Assembly (NCBI GenBank): GCA_000827325.1
Contig: KN832870.1
Location: 744,001-808,000 of the forward strand
Direction of reading: 5' to 3'
DNA: 64,000 bases
From: Oidiodendron maius Zn
Taxonomy: Eukaryota > Ascomycota > Leotiomycetes > Myxotrichaceae
The notes under the pieces are model-generated. The model made no database searches. It was not told the origin of the DNA and saw nothing but the letters and a program-made list of their open reading frames with translations. How positions within the stretch are numbered: position 1 is the first letter of the stretch; each line of letters starts with the position of its first letter. Position numbers and translations under genes: made by a program. This document shows positions 10,430 to 21,751 of the stretch, piece after piece.

Positions 10430-11589
10430 ATGCACTCCTCCGACACAGGCGCGAGTTCTATTATAGCCTCTCAAGCGATGGCCAGTACCAGTGTTTCTTC
10501 CTCCACTAGCCTAACTTCACTTTGTCAAAAATTTGGTGATATTTCTGGCAATTTTCATAAAGTCGAAGTTGGTGAGCAGGTCTTGGACTCTCCTTCCATG
10601 GCGGAGAAACTTCCGCCGCTACATTTCGAAGGGCAATTTCCTCTACGTCGACCGATCCTATGAATGGATCAGAGCGGAGATTGTTTTGTGTGTTTGAAGA
10701 ACATAAGGAGATTTCATTTGGCAGGAGATCAGATTGGAGGAAACACATGGCCAGCTTCCACAAACCCGACAAGATGGTATGGCAATGCCCCGAGTGCTAT
10801 GAATATTTCGATCAAATGCTCAATTATAATCAACACCACTTGATTCACCACTGTCAGCGAAAGACTTGCAAGCATTCCAATACCGCCACGAAGCTAAGAT
10901 ATAGCAAGCGAGCATTTGCTTGCGGTCGTCAATCTTGCGAACGCCTGCTTTACACCTGGGACGAATGGCAGAATCATGTAATCGAGCACATGGAAGATCG
11001 AATGTCCGAAGACGAGTGGCAATACAACACATTTTTCCGCAATCTATTCCGCCGTGAAGAAATCCATTCGCGCTGGGAGAAGTATGTTTCCGACCAATTA
11101 GGGCATTACAACGTTGTTGCACGATTCAATTGGCGTCCACGAAATACGTTACTGCTCAGGCTGAAGCTAGAGTATTTTGAAACCATATCCGACATTGAAG
11201 CCGACAAACTCGTGGAAGACGCTTATCAAATTGGCCTGGAAGTTCGGACTGCCCACGAACTCTTGGATCCCTCGACTCTAATTACGGAACCGAGCACAAT
11301 TCGAAGTCAGACGGGTCTCTCTTCTTACGAGCCTTCACTACAAGGTCAAAGAATTGACAAGTTCAACCTTGCCATCGAAGGCTCTGGAAAGGATCCCAAA
11401 GAATCACCCTCACAACCCCCAGATTTGACTTTAGACGATGCATATCTCATGATAAGTGGGAATGGAAGCATTGGCCCAACATCTCCAGCCCAGCACTGTG
11501 AAATGCCGGTTGAAGATTGGAACGTGAGTAACTGGTTAGATATAGATATGGGGAATGAAACTTCTTTCTTAGATATCCATCCGAACTGA
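10430..11589 (+). CDS. C2H2-like zinc finger protein of a fungal family
   Basis: Two exons, 10430-10571 and 10673-11589, joined by a GTGAGC...CAG intron, give a closed frame of 352 aa. The join reads KVEVERRLFCVFEEHKEISF, continuing into GRRSDWRKHMASFH, which fits the fungal family with a GRRSDWKRH block. Cys/His pairs follow (CPECYEYFDQMLNYNQHH and CGRQSCERLLYTWDEWQNH), consistent with atypical C2H2 fingers. The first finger lacks a clear CxxC. An alternative is a start at the ATG at 10660 inside the proposed intron (309 aa), with the upstream frame as a separate overlapping ORF. The acidic C-terminal tail (NWLDIDMGNE) could be an activation region; that is inference. Target genes are unknown. 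Confidence 0.6.
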
Positions 11590-11711
11590 AGCTACTGGGG
11601 ATGCGAGTCGATGGGTAGGTTGAGGAAACTGCTGGAAAACCAACGTAATTTCAGTGTTGTTTGTCCAGAATAATCACCTCGTTCTACCTGCTCCTCAAGG
11701 GATAGTGCATA

Positions 11712-11800
11712 TGACCCTCGCCGCTTTTCTTACCCTTGCCTCACCTCACGCTCACCCTTCCTCACCCTGCTTACCCTTGCTTCACCCTTTACATGCAGTC
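11712..11800. repeat. Pyrimidine-rich imperfect repeats
   Basis: Repeated CTTACCCTTGC and TCACCCTTCC-like words give a strongly C/T-biased low-complexity stretch. No coding meaning is seen. Confidence 0.55.
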
Positions 11801-11928
11801 TCCACCAGCTCACCTCCGCTTACCACCCCCTAGCAGCTTGAATCCTCAGTCGTCCCTCTATATAGGTCCTATCCTAGTAGCACTATTAAGAATGTTAACT
11901 CCTAGCGAGCAGTATTAGAGGGAGCTAG

Positions 11929-12155
11929 TGTGACGAACCTGGCCAGACCAGCCAGCGGTTCACGAGCGCAGCAGTGATCTTGCTTCGGCAGATCACCTGA
12001 CTGGCCTCCTGTATATAAGGAGCTCTGCTCTCGTCCTCTCCTTCGCTCCTTAACTTGTTCTCTTAGTTATATCGGTTGATAGTTGAATATGCCTCGTATC
12101 CCGCACTATGCATTATCCTAAGGATCTAGATCCCTATTCTTCTTGAACTGTTACA
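11929..12155 (+). mobile_element. Possible LTR of a retrotransposon
   Basis: A 227-bp segment starts TGTGACGAAC and ends TGTTACA, i.e. TG...CA with short imperfect terminal inversion. It contains TATATAAGG followed by a C/T-rich stretch, as in fungal LTR promoters. It is GC-richer than the AT-rich decayed DNA on its right, which could be a RIP-mutated internal region. The flanking five bases do not match, so it is not a clean solo LTR. No second copy was seen in the window. Confidence 0.35.
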
Positions 12156-13306
12156 TTAGAATAAGTTTAATAATCCTTCTGGGGATAGAGCTTAAATATA
12201 TCCCGCTCTTTTATATTGAGCTTACTGCATTAATTAGATCCACGAAGCCATGACATAAAATTCTGTAAGCCTACTCTAACTAGGAGTCGAGTAGAAGAGA
12301 TATTAAGTTAGAGCCTTCTATCTATTATAATCCCCCTTTATCTCCTCTTGATTGAGTTGAGCTAGCCCTTCTTAAAGAGGGCCTAGAACACTAGGCCTTT
12401 ATTACTAACCTCTATATAAGCAACAATGTCAATTATATAATATTGACAATATTTGAAATGGAGTTGACGACTTAATTCTTGGAACTAGAGAGGGAGGAGC
12501 TACCCTATATATACAAGGGTTGCATAAGCAACTCGTCTGCGCCACACAGTGTTGCGTACACTGTTGCACTAATCCTAGGCAACACTCAACATATAATACA
12601 AGCCTATAGATAAAGTAGTGGCTATCTAGAAGACTTAGGAGGAGGGGGGACTCTTGATCCTCTAGGAAACACCTCCTGCTTAGCTTATTGACCCTATCCT
12701 TAAGTCGTAGCTAATTGATTCTATATCTACTCGACTAGATAATAGTATTTGACTATATAATGACTACTCTATTGTTAGATATAGATAGTAGTATAGTATT
12801 TAAGTTAATCTTTAGATATTTAGGGCTCTTGTACTCTCCCTTTATATAATTAGTATAGTTAAGCTTATACTCTATACCTATATAATCTAGAGTAGTAATA
12901 ACCTTATAGCAGTTGACTATAGCTAAATCAAGATAGGGTTAGAGAACTATACTTATAAAGTTAAAAAATCAGTATCTAGTGCGTTCTAAAGGTAGTCAGG
13001 CAAATAGCTCTAAAGAAAGAAGGCCTATAGGCGGAGTATTTATATGTTTGCAAGCAAATCGTACACCTTTTAATGATCATCGAGTTTGTATAGCTAATAG
13101 AGTCTAGCTAATCTTGGCCCAAGGCTACTTATACTGTGATATTACCCTCTTTATATAACTATACCTAATAAATACTATTACCCTTCATGTGACCACTCTA
13201 GACATGGGGAAGGAGAATGGGGAGAAACGGAGACCAAGACATTCGTGTCCTTCTGATTCTTAGATAACTGCTAATCTATAGAGTAAAACCACTGCCCACT
13301 AGCTCC
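12156..13306. other. AT-rich, stop-dense DNA (RIP-like)
   Basis: TA-rich sequence with stops in all frames and no recognisable gene. It looks like RIP-degraded repetitive DNA, possibly the interior of the retroelement suggested at 11929-12155. Confidence 0.5.
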
Positions 13307-14161
13307 TTATTCCAGCTGAATAAACTTCATCTTGACCCATACAATCCGGGCTATTCCACCTAGCTCCCGTGCAGAAAGGACAATGTCCCGCTCCGCTGTC
13401 CCTGGTCGTGGCCTCCGGTCGAATAATTTCTCGAATGAGATAGTGAGACTTCCCTCTGCCGCTGGTCGTTCCTCTTCTAGTACCACGGAAACCTCCTGAG
13501 CTTTATATGATCGCTCTGGGTGGTCTGCTCTTGTGTCCCTCTCTTGTGGTGCCTTCACCCAAAGGGTAAATTGAACCTCTGGCCTTGTCCGGGAAATTTT
13601 TATAGTCACGACTTGCGTAACGTGGCACTCTAAGTGCTCGAGCCATATTTTTGCATCAATTGCTAATGTGCGACTTGACTCAGATACGCCTGCTTCTACA
13701 GCAAGAGTAATATTCTCTTTGCTGATTGGGCCCCAAGATTCGTCGGGGGATTTTTTCACGTTTTCCATCTCCCTTAACGCCGCTCCGGTCGCAATAATTT
13801 CCTCCTCGCAGTTCATAGCTGTTAATTTGCGATCTAATAGCAGCAAAAATTGCCTGCTTGCGATTTCGTGAGAGGATGATGCCATCGTGATAATTAACAA
13901 GCTTAAACTTTTGAGATAGAGGACCTTTGTATGTCGTGGAATAAGAGGGCCTTCTTCGTCGTCGTCGTCGTCGTTAGCAACGATGCTCTCGGCTGGGAAT
14001 CCTGTAACTAGAATAGAGTGGTCGCAAAGTGAATCGCGATGTAGGGCATCTTTAAGGAAGGCGCGTATGTCATGACGAAAGTTGTCTGGATCTGTGAAGT
14101 GAATAGTAGCTTCCACGTTCCATAGCTCTTCAACTACGCCAGACCCTGTAAGAAATTCCAT
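13307..14161 (-). CDS. Hypothetical protein, 284 aa
   Basis: A single intact frame starts with the ATG at 14161 (MEFLTGSGVVEELWNVEATI) and ends IVWVKMKFIQLE. There is no signal peptide or clear membrane helix. A run of six Asp encoded by a GTC/GAC trinucleotide repeat lies near residue 65. The C-terminal part is charged and beta-rich in appearance. I do not recognise the family. The gene is intact although both flanks are AT-rich, decayed DNA, which argues for retained function or recent arrival. Codon use looks like that of other genes here. Confidence 0.55.
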   Translation of the reverse strand: MEFLTGSGVVEELWNVEATIHFTDPDNFRHDIRAFLKDALHRDSLCDHSILVTGFPAESIVANDDDDDEEGPLIPRHTKVLYLKSLSLLIITMASSSHEIASRQFLLLLDRKLTAMNCEEEIIATGAALREMENVKKSPDESWGPISKENITLAVEAGVSESSRTLAIDAKIWLEHLECHVTQVVTIKISRTRPEVQFTLWVKAPQERDTRADHPERSYKAQEVSVVLEEERPAAEGSLTISFEKLFDRRPRPGTAERDIVLSARELGGIARIVWVKMKFIQLE

Positions 14162-15659
14162 AGTTATATTGAGAGTGATATGGTTATAATAGCCTAGTAT
14201 TATTAAATATAGAATGAAAGGGTTTCGAGAGACTTGAGCTTCTATATATTGATAAAGATATTACTAATACTTTGTTAACACTTACATCATATTAAGTCCG
14301 TGTCGTATGACGTTAATAGAGGTGCGCTAGACGGAGCCACATCCTCGCTCATTAATCCCCTTTGATTATTCAAGTAGAAGTTTAGCCCTATCGCCGCTAG
14401 AAACCGATTCCCGAAAGTCAAGGAGGAGATTTCAGGAGTGATGTCGGCGGTTTAGATGGTTCGAAAAGGGAGGACTGTAGCTACATAAGCTGTCTATGGG
14501 CCATGGGGATGTCTGGGGTGTGGAGAAGAACGCTTTACGCAACGGTGGATAATAAAACAGAAGATAATTTTCATGTGACGACGTTGGAGCTGAGTCTTGT
14601 GACTTCGTTATTTACTTTTCCTGGTCAAATTTTCAATGCAGGACCTCCGTAAGATCTGGCGGAACGGTTGCCATTGTAGTCTTCCTCACTGCCGTAATTA
14701 TCAGTGCTCACATGGGACGCCTCCTACCCCTACCAATGGGAAATGTGGGACGGAGGTTCGCGAAACTCCTCTATCCGTGATGTCGATGTGGCGTTGTGCA
14801 CGCAAACCCCTCCAAGATTCCGTCTCCGCCCCTCAGACTTCCTAGCTACCTATGCCAACGCGACTACGGGCAATCCCTATAGTTCTTTGCTGCCATCATG
14901 GGTATAGTACGTTATATATTCCATTATGTTGTATGTTGCTAGGAGCGGCGCCGTGCCGTTCTATAGGGTGATGGAGACAAAACACGACCAAGTGAAGCGA
15001 TTTAATATCATGAGATCAGTAGGGGAAGAACCCTCATATTGGTCTATCTGCCGTGCAATAAAGCTCCTTCATCTCCAGCTAGCAAGATGGCCTGACCTTG
15101 TTTAAATACAAGGCTATGTTAAGCCATTTCCTTTGTCGTTGAGGCTCCCTCCCGGCACGGTGGCCTCCAAGTCACCGAGTTCACTCTGAACAGCGGCTTT
15201 CTATGAATTCTTTCTCTTATTACATATCTTATTTGCAGAATTACCTCCAGTCTCTGCCTTGACTAGTACCACTCGTGCCACTTGGTTTGTTCCTTCACGC
15301 CCTTCCCTTTACTACTGCCTGTGATCGTTGCTCTTCCTATCTAGCTCTCTTTCGCCTGGTGGCCATCTTCTTGAGATTTCTTGTTTCTATCACCCTTCCA
15401 ATTCCTTCTACAACGTCCTAAAATCGCCGCGAATTCGTTACCGGTATCTAGTTTTGCGTATAGAAGTGTGGAAAGTTGAGTTCGTCATATTTGCAGGGGC
15501 ACAAATTAGCAGGCTAGTCTATTGTACAAAAGGCAAAGGGGATAGAGGAGGACAGAAGGTGGCACCTTCCACTTGCGCTACTTCGACAAGTAGCTCTGTA
15601 TTGTGTTAAGTGGCTGCTCGTCCTTCTTGGCCTACAGGCCAGCCTTATAGGCGTCGCGT
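14162..15659. other. Intergenic, no gene recognised
   Basis: Short open frames (for example 14704-14907 and 15328-15609) show no family match. Base composition is mixed, with less AT than the decayed regions. Confidence 0.45.
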
Positions 15660-16152
15660 ACACGCTCGTCAGCTGCGATATAGTTAACGTGTTGTAAGCA
15701 TTAACTTATAATAGAGCGAGAAGCTCTTATGATATCTATAATTAGGTAAACCACCAACTTTAATGAAAAACTAATTCCTACGAAAGCTTAGATGATTATG
15801 AATTTTTACCTATCCAAATATCGGAAAGATAAACGTAGCATTTAGCTGCATCTTGGTACTCTGAGAACATCAAGACGATAGCTATTTAAAGCTCAGTGGT
15901 ACTTAATTTGTCGATGTACCAGATATCGATCCAAAAGCATTGTATGTTATCCCGCCTGGCCCGTTCTTTACAGAAACGGATCTTCTTATAGCTAGGCTTG
16001 TTCTAGCTAGTTCCTTTTATTAAGATTTTAACGGCGACCTCATCTGTATCTACTCCCCATATGTGCGAAAGGATAGCATATTTGGGAATATTGTCGTCCA
16101 GGTCCTTGGTCAGGCTGAGTTGGCCAGCGCTGTTGTATCGTAGAAGACGCAT
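15660..16152 (-). pseudogene. HET-domain pseudogene with stops (RIP-like)
   Basis: Read on the minus strand from the ATG at 16152, the sequence follows the common HET opening: MRLLRYNSAGQLSLTKDL, then YAILSHIWGVDTDEV, then KKIRFCKERARRDNIQCFWID, AAKCYVYLSDIWIG and finally an ELLALL block. At least two in-frame stops (TAG after LIKGTS, TAA after STTEL) interrupt the first half and many more the second. Several stops sit where relatives have Gln, Trp or Arg codons, as expected from C-to-T or G-to-A change. No frame is long enough to appear as an ORF. It is a second HET family member within 7 kb of the intact one. Confidence 0.7.
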
Positions 16153-16373
16153 TCGTTAGACTAGATATTCGAGAATTTGGGGGAAAGGGATTATCGGTGA
16201 CTATTTGTCGCGGATTGGTATGTATGTGAGGTTCTTTATTGAATTGGGATGAAGATTGGATTCAAGCCGCGCTCATGTCGATTCAGCTTCGCGGGAGCCT
16301 CGTGGCAGTGTTCCAATCGAATTCGCTACTAGAAGGCAAAACGCTTTAGCCAACTGTACAACTTTAGCGCAAT

Positions 16374-16709
16374 ATGGTTGGTATAAGGCGGACCGCTACC
16401 AAGCATCCCCCCTCCGAACACTACCTCCTCTCCTGCAGCGACCTGCACGACTGGGCGCTCGCGTACGAGGCCCCCCAGGGTGAGTTCAGCACGCCGGGAA
16501 AGCCGCCTGGTAACACGATGAGGCGAGAGGACTTTGAGGATGTCACAGTACGTACTGCGGGCAATACTGGCTTCATTTGGATACACTTCGCAACCTTTAT
16601 AAGCGGCAAACCTCTGTCGATCGGGATTGACGTGCTCTCGCTGCATCAGCAGGATGGCAAGTGGGTTTTTAGCGGTACGCAAACTCTGAGCGCATCAGCG
16701 GAGCAGTAG
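16374..16709 (+). CDS. Hypothetical ORF, possibly NTF2-like
   Basis: An open frame of 111 codons contains EHYLLSCSDLHDWALAYEA, which resembles the N-terminal helix of scytalone-dehydratase/NTF2-like proteins, and ends VLSLHQQDGKWVFSGTQTL, which resembles a terminal NTF2-fold strand. It is shorter than a full NTF2-like domain and upstream frames do not join convincingly. It may be a fragment. Confidence 0.3.
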   Translation: MVGIRRTATKHPPSEHYLLSCSDLHDWALAYEAPQGEFSTPGKPPGNTMRREDFEDVTVRTAGNTGFIWIHFATFISGKPLSIGIDVLSLHQQDGKWVFSGTQTLSASAEQ

Positions 16710-18060
16710 ATATGCATTCAAAATGAGCTGAAAGCGAAGAGAGAAGAGAGCGTGTGCACTTTTAGCAAACTTTTGATGTAAAATTACTAATTTCCATGAT
16801 CTTTGCATGACCTATGACTAAAACTCCGTGCTCCTGAGCAGTAGTATGGTCATATTTTCAGGCTTGAACTTGATATACCGAGATGTACGAGAGCTGATCA
16901 ACTCTGAGTCCTGAAAGATCGTCAGGAGATGACTGTATGATTAGCGTCGACAATAGTGCCAAAACTGCATAGTAATTTTTACAGAGTAGATTGATTTCGC
17001 TATATTTTTCCTTCTATATCTTCAATATGGCCGTATGCTATTCTAATACTATGGTAATTACAGGTAGGCGTATGTGGTCACTTAGGGTAAATGAGATTAA
17101 ACTCACTGAAAGAACGTATATGCCGCCCCCCTATAACTATACGGGTCGTAATTCGGAGCCAGGTGTAGGACTATATCGATGATATGATATAGAATAAATA
17201 TAGAAGGGTATCTATCCTAAGAATACTTGCGACTAGGACCCTGAAATTTAACCGTAGTCAGGAAGGTTAATATGGTAGGTCCATAGAGTTGTTTGAAACA
17301 GAATCCGGTGAGGTTCATCTGTTCATTCTCTAGACTGGCCACCCTCCATCTCCTCGTCCCTCTCTTCCTCCCTGAAACGCGCTTTAGAAAATTGAATGAC
17401 GAACACAAAATCGTAGATAGCTATAGGAAATAAGAACAAATGAAAACTGCTAAATTATTATCCCCCTTTCTCTGGACTGGTACTATCTATCTCCTTGTCC
17501 TTCTCATCCTTTTCCCCGAAACGCGGTTTAAAAAATTTCCAATGACGAACGCAAAAAATCGCAGACAGTTGCAGGAAATGAGCACCAATGAAAACTGCCA
17601 AAGCATCATCCCATTTTCCCTGATTGGATATATTTTCCCTTAATCCTGACAAATGAAACTCGTAGTTCGCGAGAAATGAATTCGCAAGTTTGTAAATCCC
17701 CCCTCCCCCTCGGCAAATGGTAAATGGACGTTGCTCTTCAATAGGCCAGCCCCCCTTTTCGATGAGAATAGCATGGGTTGCCCCAACGTAGATGGGTATC
17801 TGTTACAATTCCGAACCCCCAAAATAACGTGAAACTAATAGTACATCGCCACTTCGCAACGAATAAAGACAAAGCTAAGACAAAGGCGCCGTTCCAAATG
17901 CAAATCATATCTCATCGAAAAGGGTTGGCTGACCACATGATTGAATCAATCTTGGACTGTATGATCTAGACAGCCTCCATCTTCATGTATATGAAAATAG
18001 GAGCACTTGTGGGGTTACATCAAAATGGCTTCATAGCAGCGACCATAATAAATAACGACC
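16710..18060. other. Intergenic with tandem repeat
   Basis: No gene is recognised. The only structure is the 142-bp tandem duplication described separately. Confidence 0.5.
17328..17612. repeat. Two-copy tandem repeat, period about 142 bp
   Basis: The unit beginning CTCTAGACTGG at 17328 recurs as CTCTGGACTGG at 17470. Matching landmarks follow at the same offset: CTCCTCGTCC versus CTCCTTGTCC, GAAACGCG, ATGACGAAC and CAATGAAAACTGC-like words. The copies have diverged by many single-base changes and small indels, so the duplication is not recent. Confidence 0.75.
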
Positions 18061-18833
18061 TCAATAACCATCTCTTACTCTTGACAGTCTTCCTTGACTA
18101 TCCTCCCTCAACACTGACAAACCTTCGTTGTTGATATGTGACTTCAGATGTCTCTTCGCGTTGTCCAATCGTCTAGAGAAGCCGCATCTAGCGCCATCAG
18201 AGTGCCATGGACAGCCAGCAACAGGACAGAAGTACCGTCGGATTTTCCCGTGGGTATCTTGATGGCGGTCGAGATCCCGTTGTGTTGCTTTGGCGGCATC
18301 GCAACCCAGAAAGTCGCATTTGTACGGTCGGGTATGAATTTTGACGTGACGACTGGTGCAAGGTATGTTAGCCGATTTACCCGAATGCTATGTGAAGGAA
18401 TAACGAAGAGCAAAATAGATGGCCAAACATACGTGAGCAAAGCCCGAGTACTCATAGTTTTGGGACATTCTGGGCATTTGTACTCTGATATACCAGGCTG
18501 TTGGCTCGCGAGTCCGTGATCACTTTCTCCTGTCGCTGCTGCAGGCCTCGCGTATGCTGCAGCACTTTGACTTTCGGACGAGGGAGGTGTGAAATTTGTC
18601 GAAGATGGACTTGAATCAGTTCTTGTATCAGGGCTTGTTGAGAACGTTGATGAAGAAGCTGACGGCCTAGAGGCATCTGAAATGGAAGCAGTGTTGTCAT
18701 TTGTTGCAGGAGGAAATGACGAGGCATTGGTCTCCTCAGGGACGCTATCGTCGCCGATGACCAAGCGGGGCTCGCCATTATAGAGTGTGAACAGAGATTC
18801 GGGCTGGGGGTACCATATCCTGTAACTTTCCAA
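18061..18833 (-). CDS. C2H2 zinc finger protein, 230 aa
   Basis: Two exons, 18833-18433 and 18352-18061, close in frame at 231 codons including the stop. The 80-bp intron has a GTATGT donor and CAG acceptor, and splicing completes the first finger: CPECPKTMSTRALLT joined to RHVKIH. Two more finger-like units follow: CDFLGCDAAKATQRDLDRH, then CPVAGCPWH leading to RRLDNAKRHLKSH. The N-terminal 110 residues are Ser/Thr/Pro-rich and probably disordered. Without the intron the frame looks like an unrelated protein, so naive ORF calling misses the fingers. Likely a sequence-specific nuclear protein; the target is unknown. Confidence 0.78.
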
Positions 18834-20765
18834 TTCACACTGACTGAGGTCGAATAGAGAAGAGTCCTTGAGATCGTTATTATAACCTAGTTGCCGTTCA
18901 TCGTAACTCGAAATGCGTTATGGTGCGGAGCGTTATACTCCGCACCGTTTGTGAAAAGAAACAGTTTAATTATTGCAGGTATCTCGTGGAGCGGCGCGGC
19001 GCTGCTCTCTGCAGCTAGTTGGCCATCTTGTTGGACAGGAATATATGGTAAGTTGTAGATATGAAACAGACGCTCCGCGTCTTAAGACAAACTCTGAACT
19101 AGAGATTCTCGACTATTTTTCAGCCGCAATGTATTTGACCATCCCAATATCACTAGTGCTTTATTCCTTTCCGTTCCAGGCTTCGAGATTGTTGTAGTAG
19201 AGACCACTCGACACCGGTTCCCAATGCGCTGGAAGGTGCTGAGCACCTTCCGTGGGCCACTGAATCGGGCAATTGGAATGGATGATAGCGCTCAAATTAA
19301 ATAGAACCGTCCCGGGCGATGGGAGACGGTGTATGATGGTTTGTAGGTGATTGCTTCTGCCTGTCAGCCTCGCGGTGCAATGGGTCGACTGGAAGATGGA
19401 TTCTTCCGCGGCTAGTTGTCGCAGCTCTTGGGGATGGGAACGAGAATGTCTTTGCAGACCCTGGGCAAGAGAATGTGACAGTAGAGAAGTATTTGGATCC
19501 TGGACGTGCTCTTAATTTGTCTCTGCGGGCTGAATGAGGCAACAGATGGTCCAAAGTGGCCTCCTTCTCCTCAAAACAGTATCAAGATAGTATAACCCGT
19601 TCAGTTGTAGGAACAGTATCGAGTATACGTTGTAGCAGAGCGGATGGATAGCAATAGCAACACAGACGCCTGCCGTGGTGCGAGAGGTGTAGAGTGTTGA
19701 TCGATTGAATTTAGGCAGACAAGATAGTTAGTCTCAGTCGTCAGCGGCTTTCTGCGGAAACTGTAATCAAGACTCTTCCTATGGAAGTTATTGTAATCGC
19801 GCGGTCGCCCGTGAGTGAACGATATGCTGTCAGAAGCACAATTGCTGGATTGAGCTGATGGAGGACCTTTTAGTCTCTGTGATGGACGCTAGTTGAGGCC
19901 CCCTTTGAACTAGCAGGGTGAAAGACGGGCGGCTAGTACGCTAGTCTGGTTTGAGCTCTGCTGACTAACAGGGCCAAAGTGAACACCCCGGAAGTGGTGG
20001 AGGACCCCTTCTTCTACAGTATCTATCAGACACGACTCGGACGCAAGTGTGATTTTTTGTCCGAGAAAACTTATTTTGCTACAAGTCTAAAAACAATTTA
20101 CTCCACAGCTATCCCCCACGGCACTGGAATGATAGCTGGAGCCAACGAACATCAGCGTTTGAGGCATCCTTACGGCTTTGCGCCATCCCGGCTAATAGCC
20201 AATAGGATAGAGTTTGTGAGGCCTCCTTTTGCTTCCTGGGAGGCCCTCATCCTTCTCACCTAATGAATGATTATGCACAAAGATTTTCTCGCCGAGGTAA
20301 CGAATGAAATCTTGCTTCTGAGGCCTCCCTTTATCTGCGAGGTTTCCGGGCACCTTTAACCTTTCCCATTCATCTTAGTTCGGAGATTTCGTGGCCACAT
20401 CAGCCAATGAGGTCGAAACTGTGAGGCCCCTTCAACACATAGGTAAGGGTGAAATGCCAAGAACCATATTATATATACAATGCTACACTTAGCTCCCAAT
20501 AAACAACTACAGATAGTCCAGACACATTGATTTCGCTCTGTGAAGCCAGCCTATAACACAAAAACTCGTCCCTTCGGCGATCTACTTTCAGTTTCAGATC
20601 TTTCACCATCAGCCAAGGTTACATCAGTAGTCCGAGATGTCCCCGTCATTGTCCCAACAGCGAAATCCAAACTGGAATCGGTATGTGTCTCGCTGTTGTT
20701 TCCTGATATAATTCTGAACTTCTTCTAGCACCCCTCGCCAAGAGCAGGTCAACTACCAACAGAAA
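18834..20765. other. Intergenic, no gene recognised
   Basis: Short frames (19297-19554 minus, 19979-20263 plus, 20540-20728 plus) lack recognisable domains. A GAGGCCTCC-rich stretch at about 20215-20340 contains repeated GAGGC words. Confidence 0.45.
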
Positions 20766-21314
20766 ATGCAGACAGGTTACATTGTCACGCCAACTATTGC
20801 GTCTAAATTTCAAAAGAGAATTCAAGAAGGCCGGGCTCAGCAAGTCGAAAATTTCACCGTACATGAGGAATTTTCATACCATGGAACAAATCTTGGCGAC
20901 CATAGGCCCCTTTCAAGCGAAGATTCTGAATACGAATTTAGTATCGGAATAAGTAAGGGGTTTGAAACCAGCCTGCAACATGATGGGTTCGAGAGCCATT
21001 TCTCAAATGGATCTGTACTGGCCAGTGCCAACTCTTCGAATAATTGCCCAAACAACTCTGCTCCAACGCTCGCCTCTCAAGAAACATTTTACAAACTTTA
21101 TAATAGTGTCGATGGGCATCACTCACTTTCTACTTTACCGTCCGCTTACTCCTGGCCCGATAGAAAGTGCATAGCCAGCCAGCACGCAATAAGTAATCTA
21201 CTCTTGGGCGTAGGGCAAAACCCTCTAGTCCTCATAAGTCCCGATTCTATTCCAACAATAAGCTGTGCTGAGGCACGTATTCGTCCATGTCACGAATCTT
21301 TGCTTGGAAATTGA
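20766..21314 (+). CDS. Hypothetical ORF, 182 codons
   Basis: An open frame begins MQTGYIVTPTIASKFQKRI and is rich in Ser and Asn. There is no signal peptide, membrane segment or known motif. A GTATGT...CTAG intron at 20681-20728 could join an upstream exon, but the phases do not agree with the frame at 20540-20680. It could be the 3' exon of a gene or a chance frame. Confidence 0.28.
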   Translation: MQTGYIVTPTIASKFQKRIQEGRAQQVENFTVHEEFSYHGTNLGDHRPLSSEDSEYEFSIGISKGFETSLQHDGFESHFSNGSVLASANSSNNCPNNSAPTLASQETFYKLYNSVDGHHSLSTLPSAYSWPDRKCIASQHAISNLLLGVGQNPLVLISPDSIPTISCAEARIRPCHESLLGN

Positions 21315-21751
21315 ACTCCTAAGGCAGTTGGAATTTGACAGAATCATGTTGGCGGCAGACAGTCCATTACTCTTCACATGCTCCGGAACATGCTGATCGA
21401 GAGCAAAGTAGGGTTTGAGAACTGGACTTTAGATTTGATTACGGACTCTGAGCGAATTGGGGAAATTGGCACAATTTTGCGGTTTCGAGATGGTTTGACA
21501 CAGTTGACGAGAGGCAATGTGAATATGTGAGGTTCGCATGTAATACAGTGCATGATGATGCGGATTAGGAATATTTTTTGCTCATTCATCGCTGTAGAAG
21601 GAAGGAACGAAGCCAATCCACCGTTTGCTATCGGCTTGCATATTATGTGGCCAAAATATAGGAAGCTTTCATGAATTGCGCAAAGTGACCCGAGATGGCC
21701 TTCGCCATGGCCACTAACAGTAATAAATACATTTTTCCTGCTTCATATCTT
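21315..21751. other. Intergenic, no gene seen
   Basis: Short spacer between a weak plus-strand frame and the convergent hydrolase. Nothing recognisable. Confidence 0.5.
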
